Positions 1-6,582 of a stretch of 7,003 nt of DNA are shown piece by piece. The notes beneath the pieces were generated by a model. That model was not told the origin of the DNA. It ran no database searches and saw only the letters and a list, made by a program, of their open reading frames with translations. Within the stretch, counting starts at the first letter, position 1; every line of letters begins with the position of its first letter. Source of the DNA: Candidatus Latescibacterota bacterium. Lineage in GTDB: Bacteria; Blakebacterota; Blakebacteria; Blakebacterales; Blakebacteraceae. Both the position numbers and the translations under genes were made by a program. The stretch is taken from NCBI GenBank assembly GCA_023135015.1, contig JAGLTZ010000122.1:1-7003 (forward strand). The letters are read 5' to 3'.

Positions 1-1365
1 GATCATATCCTTCTTGCGGTCCACGATGGCGAAGAAGCCTTCATCGTCTACCTGGGCCATGTCACCTGTGAAGAGCCACCCCTCCTGGAGCTGATCCGCC
101 GTCTCCTCAGGCATGTTCCAGTAGCCCCGCATGACCTGCGGACCTTTCACCGCCAGTTCACCCACTTCACCTATGCCCAGCTCCTTCTTCGATTCCGGAT
201 CGACGACTGCTGCATCGGTTCCCGACACCGGCAGCCCGATGCATCCGATTTTCCTCTTTCCATAGACAGGGTTGGCGTGCGTCACAGGGCTTGACTCGCT
301 GAGCCCGTACCCCTCGACAAGCCTGCCGCCGGTTATCTCCTCGAAGGTCCTCTGGACTTCCAGAGGAAGCGGTGCGGCCCCGCTCAGGCACGCCCGAACA
401 GAGGATAGATCGTACTTGGCCAGCTTCGGATACGTATTGATGGCCACGTACATGGTCGGTACACCCGGGAAAATAGTAACCCGATGTTTGTGGATCTCCT
501 TCAGCACCTGCCCGACTTCGAACTTGGGGACGAGGACGACGGGACTGGCGGACGCGAAGGAGAAGTGGAGACATGTCGTAAGGCCGTAGGAGTGGAAGAA
601 GGGCAGAGCAGCCATGATCACCTCCCCCTCCATCGTGCAGTCGGTCAGCCAGCCGTGTATCTGCCGGGCATTCGACAGGAGATTGCTGTGGGTGAGTATC
701 GCGCCCTTGCTGAGTCCTGTCGTGCCTCCTGTATAGAGGAGCATGGCAAGGTCCGACGCGGCAACCTCGGCGGGTTCTCCCCCTCCGGGATCTACGGCTG
801 CAATCCGTTTGGTGAAAAAGCTGAAGCGATCATCATCCGGCACCTTTGGCTTGTGACCCTCCAGCCTGGCTTTTACGGGGTACAGGAGTTTCAGGATCCC
901 GGGCAGGTAGTCGTTCACTTTACATACTACGCAGTGCTCCAGATCGGTCTCATCCCAGACCCTCAGCAGTTTCGGAACCAGCAGATTGAGCACAATGGCG
1001 ACACGCGCACCGCAATCCTTCATCTGATGCGCCAGCTCTTTGTCGGTATAGAGAGGGTTGGTGGGAACCACAGTTGCACCTGTCCGCATAATACCGAAAT
1101 GCGCAGCAAAGTACTGAGGCAGGTTTGGCAGTACTATCGCCACCCGGTCGCCCTTTTCGATCCCCAGCTCTCGCAGCACAGCTGAAAGCCTTACCGTCAT
1201 GTCCCCTATTTCACCAAACGTGAAGGAGCGCCCGAAGAAGTAACATAACGGCGAATCGGGATATTTCGACACCGTGTCGGCAAAGAGGTCAACCAGTGTC
1301 TCATCCGAGGGGGTAAATTCCCGGGGGACCTCCGGCTCATAGTGATCCAACCATATCGGCTCCAT
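1..1365 (-). CDS. Long-chain acyl-CoA synthetase (FadD-like, AMP-binding), 3' end cut by window edge
   Basis: Activates a fatty acid with ATP to an acyl-adenylate and transfers it to coenzyme A, normally at the inner face of the membrane. I translated 455 uninterrupted codons from the ATG at 1365; the frame is open to base 1. Seen: the P-loop-type motif YTGGTTGLSKG (residues 211-221), the adenylate-binding motif GYGLSESS (352-359), GWLFTGD (429-435) and the hinge motif DRKKDMI (449-455). The large N-terminal domain is therefore complete, and roughly the last 100 residues, including the small domain with its catalytic lysine, lie outside the window. The YTGGTTG variant and the N-terminal layout are typical of FadD-type ligases rather than acetyl-CoA synthetases. 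The start is supported by an AGGGAG-like ribosome site (1372-1377) 6 bases upstream. The ATG at 1393 is out of frame. The gene is separated from the upstream operon by 193 bases, so it is probably its own unit. Chain-length specificity cannot be read from the sequence. Confidence 0.93.
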   Translation of the reverse strand, partial: MEPIWLDHYEPEVPREFTPSDETLVDLFADTVSKYPDSPLCYFFGRSFTFGEIGDMTVRLSAVLRELGIEKGDRVAIVLPNLPQYFAAHFGIMRTGATVVPTNPLYTDKELAHQMKDCGARVAIVLNLLVPKLLRVWDETDLEHCVVCKVNDYLPGILKLLYPVKARLEGHKPKVPDDDRFSFFTKRIAAVDPGGGEPAEVAASDLAMLLYTGGTTGLSKGAILTHSNLLSNARQIHGWLTDCTMEGEVIMAALPFFHSYGLTTCLHFSFASASPVVLVPKFEVGQVLKEIHKHRVTIFPGVPTMYVAINTYPKLAKYDLSSVRACLSGAAPLPLEVQRTFEEITGGRLVEGYGLSESSPVTHANPVYGKRKIGCIGLPVSGTDAAVVDPESKKELGIGEVGELAVKGPQVMRGYWNMPEETADQLQEGWLFTGDMAQVDDEGFFAIVDRKKDMI

Positions 1366-1436
1366 TCTCTTCTCCCTGATTACGGGTGGTCATGAGCGCA
1401 ACAGCACACGCACCGATGGTCTTTGAGGCGTCTCCG

Positions 1437-1465
1437 TTTCTACCACAGTGGGAGGGATACGTCAA
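1437..1465 (-). promoter_or_regulatory. Candidate sigma70-type promoter for the acyl-CoA synthetase
   Basis: On the minus strand TTGACG (1465-1460, 5 of 6 to the -35 consensus) is followed after exactly 17 bases by TAGAAA (1442-1437, 4 of 6 to the -10 consensus). Transcription would start near 1430 and give a leader of about 65 bases before the ATG at 1365. The location between an operon end and an independently placed gene is right for a promoter. The match is moderate, and the sigma-factor consensus of this organism is unknown. I saw no clear operator palindrome beside it. Confidence 0.4.
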
Positions 1466-1501
1466 CCAGTGTCGGTCCAAAATCCGTTCTATGGATCGCG
1501 A

Positions 1502-1533
1502 GTCCGGCGGGCGCCGGCTAGCAATCTCCGGAC
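1502..1533 (-). other. GC-rich hairpin at the end of the operon, possible terminator without U-run
   Basis: GTCCGG (1502-1507) and CCGGAC (1528-1533) are perfect inverted copies. A tighter alternative hairpin, CCGGC with GCCGG around a 4-base loop, lies at 1504-1517. The element begins 26 bases past the stop codon of the last operon gene, where a terminator would be expected. No T-rich tract follows it in the direction of transcription, so it is not a canonical intrinsic terminator. It may be a 3'-end stabilising or Rho-associated structure, or chance in GC-rich DNA. Confidence 0.25.
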
Positions 1534-1558
1534 GGAAACTAATTATGGCAGGGAAGTT

Positions 1559-1771
1559 CTATTCTGAAGGTTCGTGGGGTTCCTCGGGGAGAATCTCATA
1601 CTCGGCGTCTTCGATATCCCTTTCCAGGACATCGTCATTCTTTTCGCGTTCAACGTGGGTGGGGTTGGGGGCCGTGAAGCCCGAGGCGAGGTTGTGCACA
1701 TGGCGGTAGATCTGGTTCATAAAGCGGAGGAGTGCCAAGAAAAGCATCAGGAGGAGCAGGTATTTCAGCAT
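1559..1771 (-). CDS. Small single-pass membrane protein with acidic C-terminal tail, unknown function
   Basis: A 70-residue protein that I do not recognise with confidence. It begins MLKYLLLLMLFLALLRFMNQ, a short hydrophobic helix (about residues 4-18) that looks like a membrane anchor. There is no cysteine and no clear signal-peptidase site. A basic patch with R16, R23, H24 and H26 follows, then a Pro/Gly/Asn-containing linker (about 29-38) and a strongly acidic tail (about 41-70) with the motif DAEYEIL (55-61) and a Pro/Glu-rich end. The basic residues after the helix suggest a cytoplasmic tail. The start at 1771 is chosen because AAAGGAG lies just upstream and the hydrophobic stretch begins there; a longer in-frame start at 1849 would only add sequence overlapping the upstream gene. 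One base separates it from the TPR gene's stop, so the two are probably translationally coupled. The tail resembles short acidic motifs of some small uncharacterised membrane proteins (DUF4834-like), but I cannot confirm this. Confidence 0.72.
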   Translation of the reverse strand: MLKYLLLLMLFLALLRFMNQIYRHVHNLASGFTAPNPTHVEREKNDDVLERDIEDAEYEILPEEPHEPSE

Positions 1772-1772
1772 T

Positions 1773-2585
1773 CTACTCCTTTCCTTCCCTCTCCAGCGAG
1801 CGCTTACGGATCCTGTACGAGTCCTGGTAGTGCTGCCTGGCGCCTTCAAGATCCCTCAGTCTGTCATGCAGCATGCCGAGATACCAGTGAGCCCTGTGAT
1901 TCTCCGGATCCACTTCGAGCAATCGCTTGAAGGTGGTAAGAGCTTCTTCATACTGGCCTGTTAGGTTGTAACTCTGGGCCAGGTAATAAAGTGCCCCCTT
2001 ATGGTCGGTCTCGAGAGAAAGGGTGCGCTCCAACTCGGGGATCCCCTTCGAGTAGAGACCTTTCCGGAAATAGGTAAGTCCCAGGTTGAATCGAACACGT
2101 GGATCGTCGGGGGCGACCTCGAGGGCCCGCTTGAACTCCTTCTCCGCCTCATCAATATGTCCGTGGTCCCCCATCAGTGCGCCGAGATTGGCCCGTACTT
2201 CAACGTTTCTGGGATCCAGCTCCAGTGCGGTCCGCAGCTCCTCCTGCGCCTTGTCGAAGAGCCCCATAGAGTCATATATGAGAGCCAGATTATTGCGCGC
2301 CTTGATATGCATGGCGTCCAGTGTCAGAACCTGCCGGTAGGCCTCGACAGCGTCGTTAAGTCTCTTCTTCTCCGACATCCGCTTACCCCGCTGGTAAAAC
2401 CACTCCAATCTCTCCTCTCCCTCCGGCGGTGTTTCCTCATCGTCCGTAGCTTCTTCTTCGATTATTCCGGCCCTGCCACCCACAAGCACTTTCCTCTCCT
2501 CGAATGAAAAAGATGGAAGTTGGGGTGTTTCCTCGCTGTTCTTATTCCCCCCATTCTCCACTGGGTTAAGCCGGCTTTCGTCCAT
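1773..2585 (-). CDS. Cytoplasmic protein of six TPR repeats
   Basis: A 270-residue protein. The N-terminal ~60 residues are polar, low in complexity and acidic (EEEATDDEETPPEGEE around 43-58), with no signal peptide or membrane segment, so a cytosolic location is inferred. Six tetratricopeptide repeats follow in perfect 34-residue register, starting near residues 61, 95, 129, 163, 197 and 231. They show the usual pattern, for example NNLALIYDSMGLFDKAQEEL and a closing ALELDPRN. The repeats end within a few residues of the C terminus, which is basic (RIRKRSLEREGKE). TPR superhelices bind peptides or scaffold complexes; no enzymatic domain is present, so the partner cannot be read from the sequence. 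The gene starts 14 bases after the nadK stop with only a weak ribosome site (GAGAT), which suggests dependence on upstream translation. Its own 3' end supplies the strong ribosome site for the small membrane protein that follows, making that product the obvious candidate partner. Confidence 0.9.
   Translation of the reverse strand: MDESRLNPVENGGNKNSEETPQLPSFSFEERKVLVGGRAGIIEEEATDDEETPPEGEERLEWFYQRGKRMSEKKRLNDAVEAYRQVLTLDAMHIKARNNLALIYDSMGLFDKAQEELRTALELDPRNVEVRANLGALMGDHGHIDEAEKEFKRALEVAPDDPRVRFNLGLTYFRKGLYSKGIPELERTLSLETDHKGALYYLAQSYNLTGQYEEALTTFKRLLEVDPENHRAHWYLGMLHDRLRDLEGARQHYQDSYRIRKRSLEREGKE
1774..1782 (-). promoter_or_regulatory. Ribosome binding site for the small membrane protein
   Basis: The minus strand reads AAAGGAG followed by TAGAATG: the Shine-Dalgarno sequence lies inside the last codons of the TPR gene, whose stop is one base from the next ATG. 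This decides the start at 1771 and points to termination-reinitiation coupling of the two proteins. Confidence 0.7.
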
Positions 2586-2599
2586 TATCTCAAATCTCT

Positions 2600-3490
2600 T
2601 TACTCATTCTGGCCCGCGTTTTCGCGGAAGCCCCACTGCAGTTTACTGCGCAGAACCTCGAAGAAAGGCAGGCCGAGTCCGGTGCGTACGAGGCGGTTCA
2701 TCCGTTTCCCACGGCGGACAACCAGGGTGGCCCCGCTCTCAACCAGCATGCGCTCCTGTCCATCGCCGGTGACCTGGGCGGTACCATGCCTGCTTATCAC
2801 ACTGAGATGGATCTCTCTGTCCGCGGGCAGCACAACCGGGCGGGAGGCCAGTATGTGCGCGCAGATGGGAGCTACGATCAACGCCTCCATTGCAGGATCC
2901 AAAATGGGCCCCCCGGCTGCAAGGGCATATGCGGTCGAGCCTGTGGGTGTGGATACGATCAGACCATCGGCGGTATAACGTTTCAGAAGCTGCCCACTTA
3001 CCCGGGCAACAATATCAATTACGCGCGAATACTCTCCCCTGTCTATAACGACATCGTTGCTTACTACAATCGTTCTCACTTCGCCCGAGGAGTGGATCTC
3101 CGCCTCAAGGGTCATCCGCTCCTCGATCTTGAAAGAACCTTCCTTGAGCAAATCAAGCGCTTCTGTGAGGCGGTCCGGAGAGGTATCGGCCAGAAATCCC
3201 AGACCTCCCAGATTGACTCCCAGCACGGGAAGCTGTCGGCTGCCCGCATACCGCAGAGCGGCCAGGATGGTGCCATCACCCCCCATCGCCAGCAGATAAT
3301 CAGCTTGATCGGCTATTTCATCCTCGACCACTAAATCCACTTCAGGGGTATTCTCCAGCTCGGGGAAGCGTTCGACCACCCGGCGTGGAATCAGAAGTTC
3401 TGCGCCGTTGGACGCAGACCACTCGAGGACCCTCTGGAGGGCAGCCTGCAGCTGGGGCTTCTCCAGATTCGGGACAACTCCCAGTATCAT
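2600..3490 (-). CDS. nadK: NAD kinase (ATP/polyphosphate-dependent NAD+ kinase)
   Basis: Phosphorylates NAD+ to NADP+ in the cytosol and sets the cell's NADP(H) pool. The 296-residue length is normal for the bacterial family. Seen in order: GGDGT (70-74) with the catalytic Asp72, NLGGLGFLA (93-101), SNDVVIDRG (144-152) where the Asn-Asp pair contacts the NAD ribose/nicotinamide side, the hallmark block TADGLIVSTPTGSTAYALAA (173-192), and DGQ (243-245) in the C-terminal beta domain. The N terminus (MILGVVPNLEKP) has the expected first strand, and the ATG overlaps the dxs stop as ATGA, which fixes the start. There is little Shine-Dalgarno complementarity upstream, so translation is probably coupled to dxs. 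It sits between dxs and a TPR gene. Association of nadK with xse/isp/dxs genes is known from Firmicutes, where tlyA usually lies between dxs and nadK; here it is absent. No missing catalytic residue noted. Confidence 0.96.
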   Translation of the reverse strand: MILGVVPNLEKPQLQAALQRVLEWSASNGAELLIPRRVVERFPELENTPEVDLVVEDEIADQADYLLAMGGDGTILAALRYAGSRQLPVLGVNLGGLGFLADTSPDRLTEALDLLKEGSFKIEERMTLEAEIHSSGEVRTIVVSNDVVIDRGEYSRVIDIVARVSGQLLKRYTADGLIVSTPTGSTAYALAAGGPILDPAMEALIVAPICAHILASRPVVLPADREIHLSVISRHGTAQVTGDGQERMLVESGATLVVRRGKRMNRLVRTGLGLPFFEVLRSKLQWGFRENAGQNE

Positions 3491-5394
3491 CGATTACCCC
3501 GGTCGGTTCGAAGACCTGTATCGGCCTCCTTGAAGAAGGATTCAATCCTGCTCGAAATACTCTCCGGATCCAGCTCGATCTCCTTCATGAGCTGCTCGAT
3601 CGTGCCGTGGGTGACAAAAGCGTCGGGCAACCCCAGAGTGAGTGTCGGGACGGATGTGCGTCCGGTACGACTCAGAAATTCCAGCACCGCAGTACCGAAT
3701 CCACCCCGTATGTTGTTCTCCTCCAGGGTGACTATCATTCCAATTTCATCCGCCAGGCGGCCGATCAGCTCCTCATCGATCGGCTTCACGAAACGGGCGT
3801 TCACAAGAGTAGCCTCTATACCGTTCCGGCTCAAATGTTCGACGGCTCTGCGCGCGAAGCCGACCATCCTGCCCACCGCCAGAAGTGCCACATCACTACC
3901 TTCATTCAACACTTCCCCTGCCCCGATCGGCAGCTCCTGCGGTTCGTGGTCGATCTTCACACCCTCTCCTTCACCCCTGGGATACCTCATCGCTATCGGC
4001 CCGTCATATAGCAAACCGGTTCGCAGCATGTTAACCAGTTCGTTTTCATCCTTGGGCACCATTATCACCATGTTGGGCACACAACGCAGATAGCTGAGGT
4101 CGAGCGTGCCGTGATGGGTCGGACCATCGTCCCCGACCAGACCACTGCGATCCATACAGAAGAAGACATTCAGGTTCTGCAGAGCCACATCGTGGACAAC
4201 CTGATCGAAGGCACGCTGGAGGAAAGTTGAATATATTGCACAGACAGGCTTCATACCGTTGGAGGCCAATCCGGCCGCGAAGCAGACGGCGTGCGCCTCC
4301 GCGATGCCTACGTCGTAGAAACGATCGGGTATCGCGTCGGCCAGATAATCAAGTCCCGTACCATTCGCCATCGCACCGGTGATCCCCACAATCCTCTCAT
4401 CCCGCCTGCATTCCTCCACGATAGCCTTCCCGAAGACTGACGTGTAGGAGGGTGGTCCGTCCTTCTTCTTCCCCTCGCCGGTGACCCTGTCGAAGGCTCC
4501 CGTCCCATGGAATGAGGTGGCATCGTTTTCCGCCGGCTCGTAACCCTTCCCCTTCTTGGTCTTGATGTGGAGTAATTTGGGGCCTTTAAGGTTCTTCAGA
4601 TCCCGCAGGCGCCTCACAAGCCCTTCTATATCGTGCCCGTCTACAGGTCCGAAGTACCGGATGCCGAGCCTGTCGAAGATTATACCGGGCACCAGAAGGT
4701 TTTTCAGGCTCTCCTCCATCTTGTGGCCCAGGGACGACGCAGGCTTTCCTACCGCAGGAACCTTGCTGATCGCCTCCCAGATCTGGTCCTTGACCTTGTT
4801 ATATAGCGGGTTTGATATCGCAGTAGTGAAATGCTCATGGATCGCACCCACGTTGGGTGCTATCGACATGTCGTTATCGTTCAGGATAATCAGCACGTCG
4901 CTGTGGGAAGCCCCCAGGTTGTTCAACCCCTCGAAGGCCAGGCCGCCGGTCATTGCGCCGTCGCCGACTATCGCAATCACATGATAGTCATCACCCTTGT
5001 GATCGCGGGCACGGGCGATGCCTGAGGCTGCGGATATCGCCGTGGAGGCGTGGCCGGCTCCAAACGCGTCGTGTTCACTTTCATCACGGCTTGTATAGCC
5101 TGAGATACCCTTATACTGGCGGATTGTCGGGAAATTTTCCTTTCTGCCTGTTAAAATCTTGTGCACATAGCTTTGATGGCTGACATCCCAGATCATCCTG
5201 TCCCTCGGAGAGTCGAAAACGGTGTGCAGCGCGATTGTGAGTTCGACAATCCCCAGGTTGGGAGCCAGGTGGCCACCGGTGTTGGATAGCACCTCGATGA
5301 GACGCTCGCGGATCTCCCAGGCCAGCTGCTCCAGCTGCTCGGTAGAGAGCTCCTTAAGATCTGCAGGCGATTCGATGGTGTCTAACAGGGACAT
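3487..5394 (-). CDS. dxs: 1-deoxy-D-xylulose-5-phosphate synthase
   Basis: Thiamine-diphosphate enzyme that condenses pyruvate with glyceraldehyde 3-phosphate to DXP, the entry step of the MEP isoprenoid pathway and a branch to thiamine and pyridoxal. It is full length at 635 residues. Seen: GGHLA (40-44) with the active-site His42; WDVSHQSYVHK (69-79); the ThDP/Mg motif GDG (144-146) with NDND (172-175); SFHGTG (294-299) with His296; the catalytic glutamate in GIAEAHAV (363-370, Glu366); YSTFLQR (388-394); DGPTHHG (423-429); and the YPRG loop (471-474) before the C-terminal transketolase-type domain. The position after Glu366 is Ala where E. coli has Gln, and SHQSYV replaces GHQAYP; neither removes a known catalytic residue. 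The start has a strong TAGGAGGTT site (5404-5412), and the protein opens with the family-typical LLDTIESPADLK. It lies 46 bases after ispA and overlaps nadK by 4 bases. Confidence 0.98.
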   Translation of the reverse strand: MSLLDTIESPADLKELSTEQLEQLAWEIRERLIEVLSNTGGHLAPNLGIVELTIALHTVFDSPRDRMIWDVSHQSYVHKILTGRKENFPTIRQYKGISGYTSRDESEHDAFGAGHASTAISAASGIARARDHKGDDYHVIAIVGDGAMTGGLAFEGLNNLGASHSDVLIILNDNDMSIAPNVGAIHEHFTTAISNPLYNKVKDQIWEAISKVPAVGKPASSLGHKMEESLKNLLVPGIIFDRLGIRYFGPVDGHDIEGLVRRLRDLKNLKGPKLLHIKTKKGKGYEPAENDATSFHGTGAFDRVTGEGKKKDGPPSYTSVFGKAIVEECRRDERIVGITGAMANGTGLDYLADAIPDRFYDVGIAEAHAVCFAAGLASNGMKPVCAIYSTFLQRAFDQVVHDVALQNLNVFFCMDRSGLVGDDGPTHHGTLDLSYLRCVPNMVIMVPKDENELVNMLRTGLLYDGPIAMRYPRGEGEGVKIDHEPQELPIGAGEVLNEGSDVALLAVGRMVGFARRAVEHLSRNGIEATLVNARFVKPIDEELIGRLADEIGMIVTLEENNIRGGFGTAVLEFLSRTGRTSVPTLTLGLPDAFVTHGTIEQLMKEIELDPESISSRIESFFKEADTGLRTDRGNR

Positions 5395-5403
5395 GCTCCG
5401 GGG

Positions 5404-5412
5404 AACCTCCTA
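5404..5412 (-). promoter_or_regulatory. Strong ribosome binding site of dxs
   Basis: TAGGAGGTT on the minus strand is an almost complete anti-16S match, located about 10 bases before the dxs ATG. It is the best Shine-Dalgarno sequence in the window and lies in the widest intra-operon gap (46 bases), so dxs appears to be translated independently of ispA, unlike the coupled pairs elsewhere in the run. Confidence 0.7.
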
Positions 5413-5440
5413 CTATAATGTGTACCGATTGCAGGTAGCC

Positions 5441-6304
5441 TCATATAACACGATGAACTACGAAATCTGCCAGTAGTTCCAGGATGATAGTGCTGCGCCC
5501 AGGCAGCACCAACGCGTTTTTAGCCTCATTGACCAGCCCAACCGCCTTGTCAACAGAGGCTTGAAGGCCGTGTATCTTGGGATAGGTGTTCTTTCCGCGT
5601 TCCTTGTCTGCGCCGGTCTTCTTGCCCAGAGTCTCAGTGGTACCCGTTTCGTCCAGGATATCGTCGACTATCTGGAAGGCCAATCCGATCCGCCCACCGA
5701 AATCCCGGAGCTGAGCAATATCTTCGTCCGCAGCATTCCCCATCCGTGCACCTGAGGTTAGGCAAGCTGTAATCAGCGAGCCGGTCTTATGGGTATGTAT
5801 GTATTCGAGGTCGAGAGGGCTGATCTCTTTCCCCTCGAACAGTATGTCTGCTGCCTGCCCCCCGATCATTCCATCGGTGCCCGTGGCCCTGGCGATCTCC
5901 TCGATCGTTTCCGGTTCCGCACAAAGCGCGATAACCTCGAACGCAAGCGCATAGAGCGCATCGCCGGCCAGAACGGCAATCCCATCGCCGAAAACCTTAT
6001 GGAGTGTAGGCTTCCCCCTTCTCAGATCATCATCGTCCATGCACGGGAGATCATCGTGAATGAGGCTGTAGGTGTGGATGAGTTCGATGCCGCACGCCAG
6101 GTCGAACAGGGATTCGAGGTCAGCATCAAACACCTCACCTGAAGCCACAACCAGCGCCGGGCGGAACCGTTTCCCACCGGCGAGCACACTGTAGCGCATC
6201 GCCTTATGGATTACGGCAGGACGTTCATCCTCAGAGGGGATGATCGTGTCCAGGTGCGCATCGCACTCCTTTTGAACCCTGCCTAGGTATTCTTCTATCT
6301 GCAT
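5441..6304 (-). CDS. ispA: Short-chain polyprenyl diphosphate synthase, probable farnesyl diphosphate synthase
   Basis: Condenses dimethylallyl and isopentenyl diphosphates head-to-tail, most likely to C15 farnesyl diphosphate, the precursor of undecaprenyl carriers and quinone tails. Its 287 residues match the bacterial IspA length. Seen: the GGKRFRPAL motif (43-51); the first Asp-rich motif DDLPCMDDDDLRRG (84-97) with the two-residue insertion typical of type II bacterial FPP synthases; GGQAADI (148-154); HKTGSLI (172-178); and the second Asp-rich motif FQIVDDILD (210-218), followed by the LGKKTGADKERGK stretch (226-238). Tyr79 and Ser80, at -5 and -4 from the first Asp, match E. coli IspA (AYSLIHDD) and favour a short product, although geranylgeranyl diphosphate cannot be excluded. 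The ATG at 6304 lies 17 bases after the xseB stop with only a weak ribosome site (CCGGACAAG), so coupling to xseB is likely. The C terminus (ELLADFVVHR) is of the usual type, so the gene is intact. Confidence 0.95.
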   Translation of the reverse strand: MQIEEYLGRVQKECDAHLDTIIPSEDERPAVIHKAMRYSVLAGGKRFRPALVVASGEVFDADLESLFDLACGIELIHTYSLIHDDLPCMDDDDLRRGKPTLHKVFGDGIAVLAGDALYALAFEVIALCAEPETIEEIARATGTDGMIGGQAADILFEGKEISPLDLEYIHTHKTGSLITACLTSGARMGNAADEDIAQLRDFGGRIGLAFQIVDDILDETGTTETLGKKTGADKERGKNTYPKIHGLQASVDKAVGLVNEAKNALVLPGRSTIILELLADFVVHRVI

Positions 6305-6321
6305 CTTGTCCGGTGACGGTT

Positions 6322-6582
6322 TCAGTCCTCAGCGGCTCCTTCATACGACTCTGCAGCCAGAGTGCCGTCCTCGGCGGCCTCCAGCAGGACCTGCACTCTT
6401 TCTCTGGCCTCTTCCAGCTGGACCTGGCACATCTTTGCAAGCTGGATGCCTTCCTCGAAGAGAAGGAGAGACTGTTCCAGCGGAGCCTCCCCTTCCTCCA
6501 GCTGCTCCACTATCTCCTCCAGACGTTCGACCCGTTCCTCAAACGACTCAGGAACCTCAGATTTGTCTTCCGCTCGACTCAT
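6322..6582 (-). CDS. xseB: Exodeoxyribonuclease VII small subunit
   Basis: Small subunit of ExoVII, which binds the large XseA subunit in the multisubunit nuclease that degrades single-stranded DNA from either end to short oligonucleotides. The protein has 86 residues, slightly above the usual 70-80. The family signature is clear: SFEERVERLEEIVEQLEEGE (13-32), then PLEQSLLLFEEGIQLAKMCQ (34-53), forming the long helical hairpin; residues 13-68 are almost entirely helix-forming. The extra length is an N-terminal polar leader (1-12) and a C-terminal acidic, alanine-rich tail (69-86), neither expected to be catalytic. The ATG overlaps the xseA stop as ATGA, and a purine-rich GAGGAGAGGGAAGGG stretch lies just upstream, fixing the start. 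This coupling would help match subunit ratios. The ispA start follows 17 bases after its stop. Confidence 0.95.
   Translation of the reverse strand: MSRAEDKSEVPESFEERVERLEEIVEQLEEGEAPLEQSLLLFEEGIQLAKMCQVQLEEARERVQVLLEAAEDGTLAAESYEGAAED

Larger units (their letters stand above)
1366..1558. other. Intergenic spacer between operon end and acyl-CoA synthetase
   Basis: This 193-base stretch is the only substantial non-coding region. It holds the hairpin at 1502-1533 and the promoter candidate at 1437-1465. A small open frame on the plus strand crosses it, but it has no family resemblance and no ribosome site that I could see. I found no tRNA, riboswitch fold or repeat in it. Confidence 0.6.

Noticed and set aside
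484..1185. A 233-codon open frame on the plus strand
   Set aside because: It lies entirely opposite the acyl-CoA synthetase, which has all family motifs; the plus-strand translation shows no recognisable domain and is an antisense shadow.
1288..1473. A 13-base direct repeat GTCAACCAGTGTC at 1288-1300 and 1461-1473
   Set aside because: One such pair is expected by chance in roughly a third of windows this size; one copy is coding sequence of the synthetase and the other overlaps the promoter candidate, with no further copies seen.
1772..1849. Longer N terminus for the small membrane protein starting at 1849
   Set aside because: The extra 26 residues overlap the TPR coding sequence, look like out-of-frame translation rich in Arg/Thr/Ser, and would bury the hydrophobic anchor; the start at 1771 has a proper ribosome site.
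3385..4011. A 208-codon open frame on the plus strand across the dxs/nadK junction
   Set aside because: Antisense to two well-supported genes and without any family-like motif.
5404..5443. Possible internal promoter for dxs, TATAGT at 5417-5412 on the minus strand
   Set aside because: No acceptable -35 at 16-18 bases, and transcription would begin within the dxs Shine-Dalgarno sequence.
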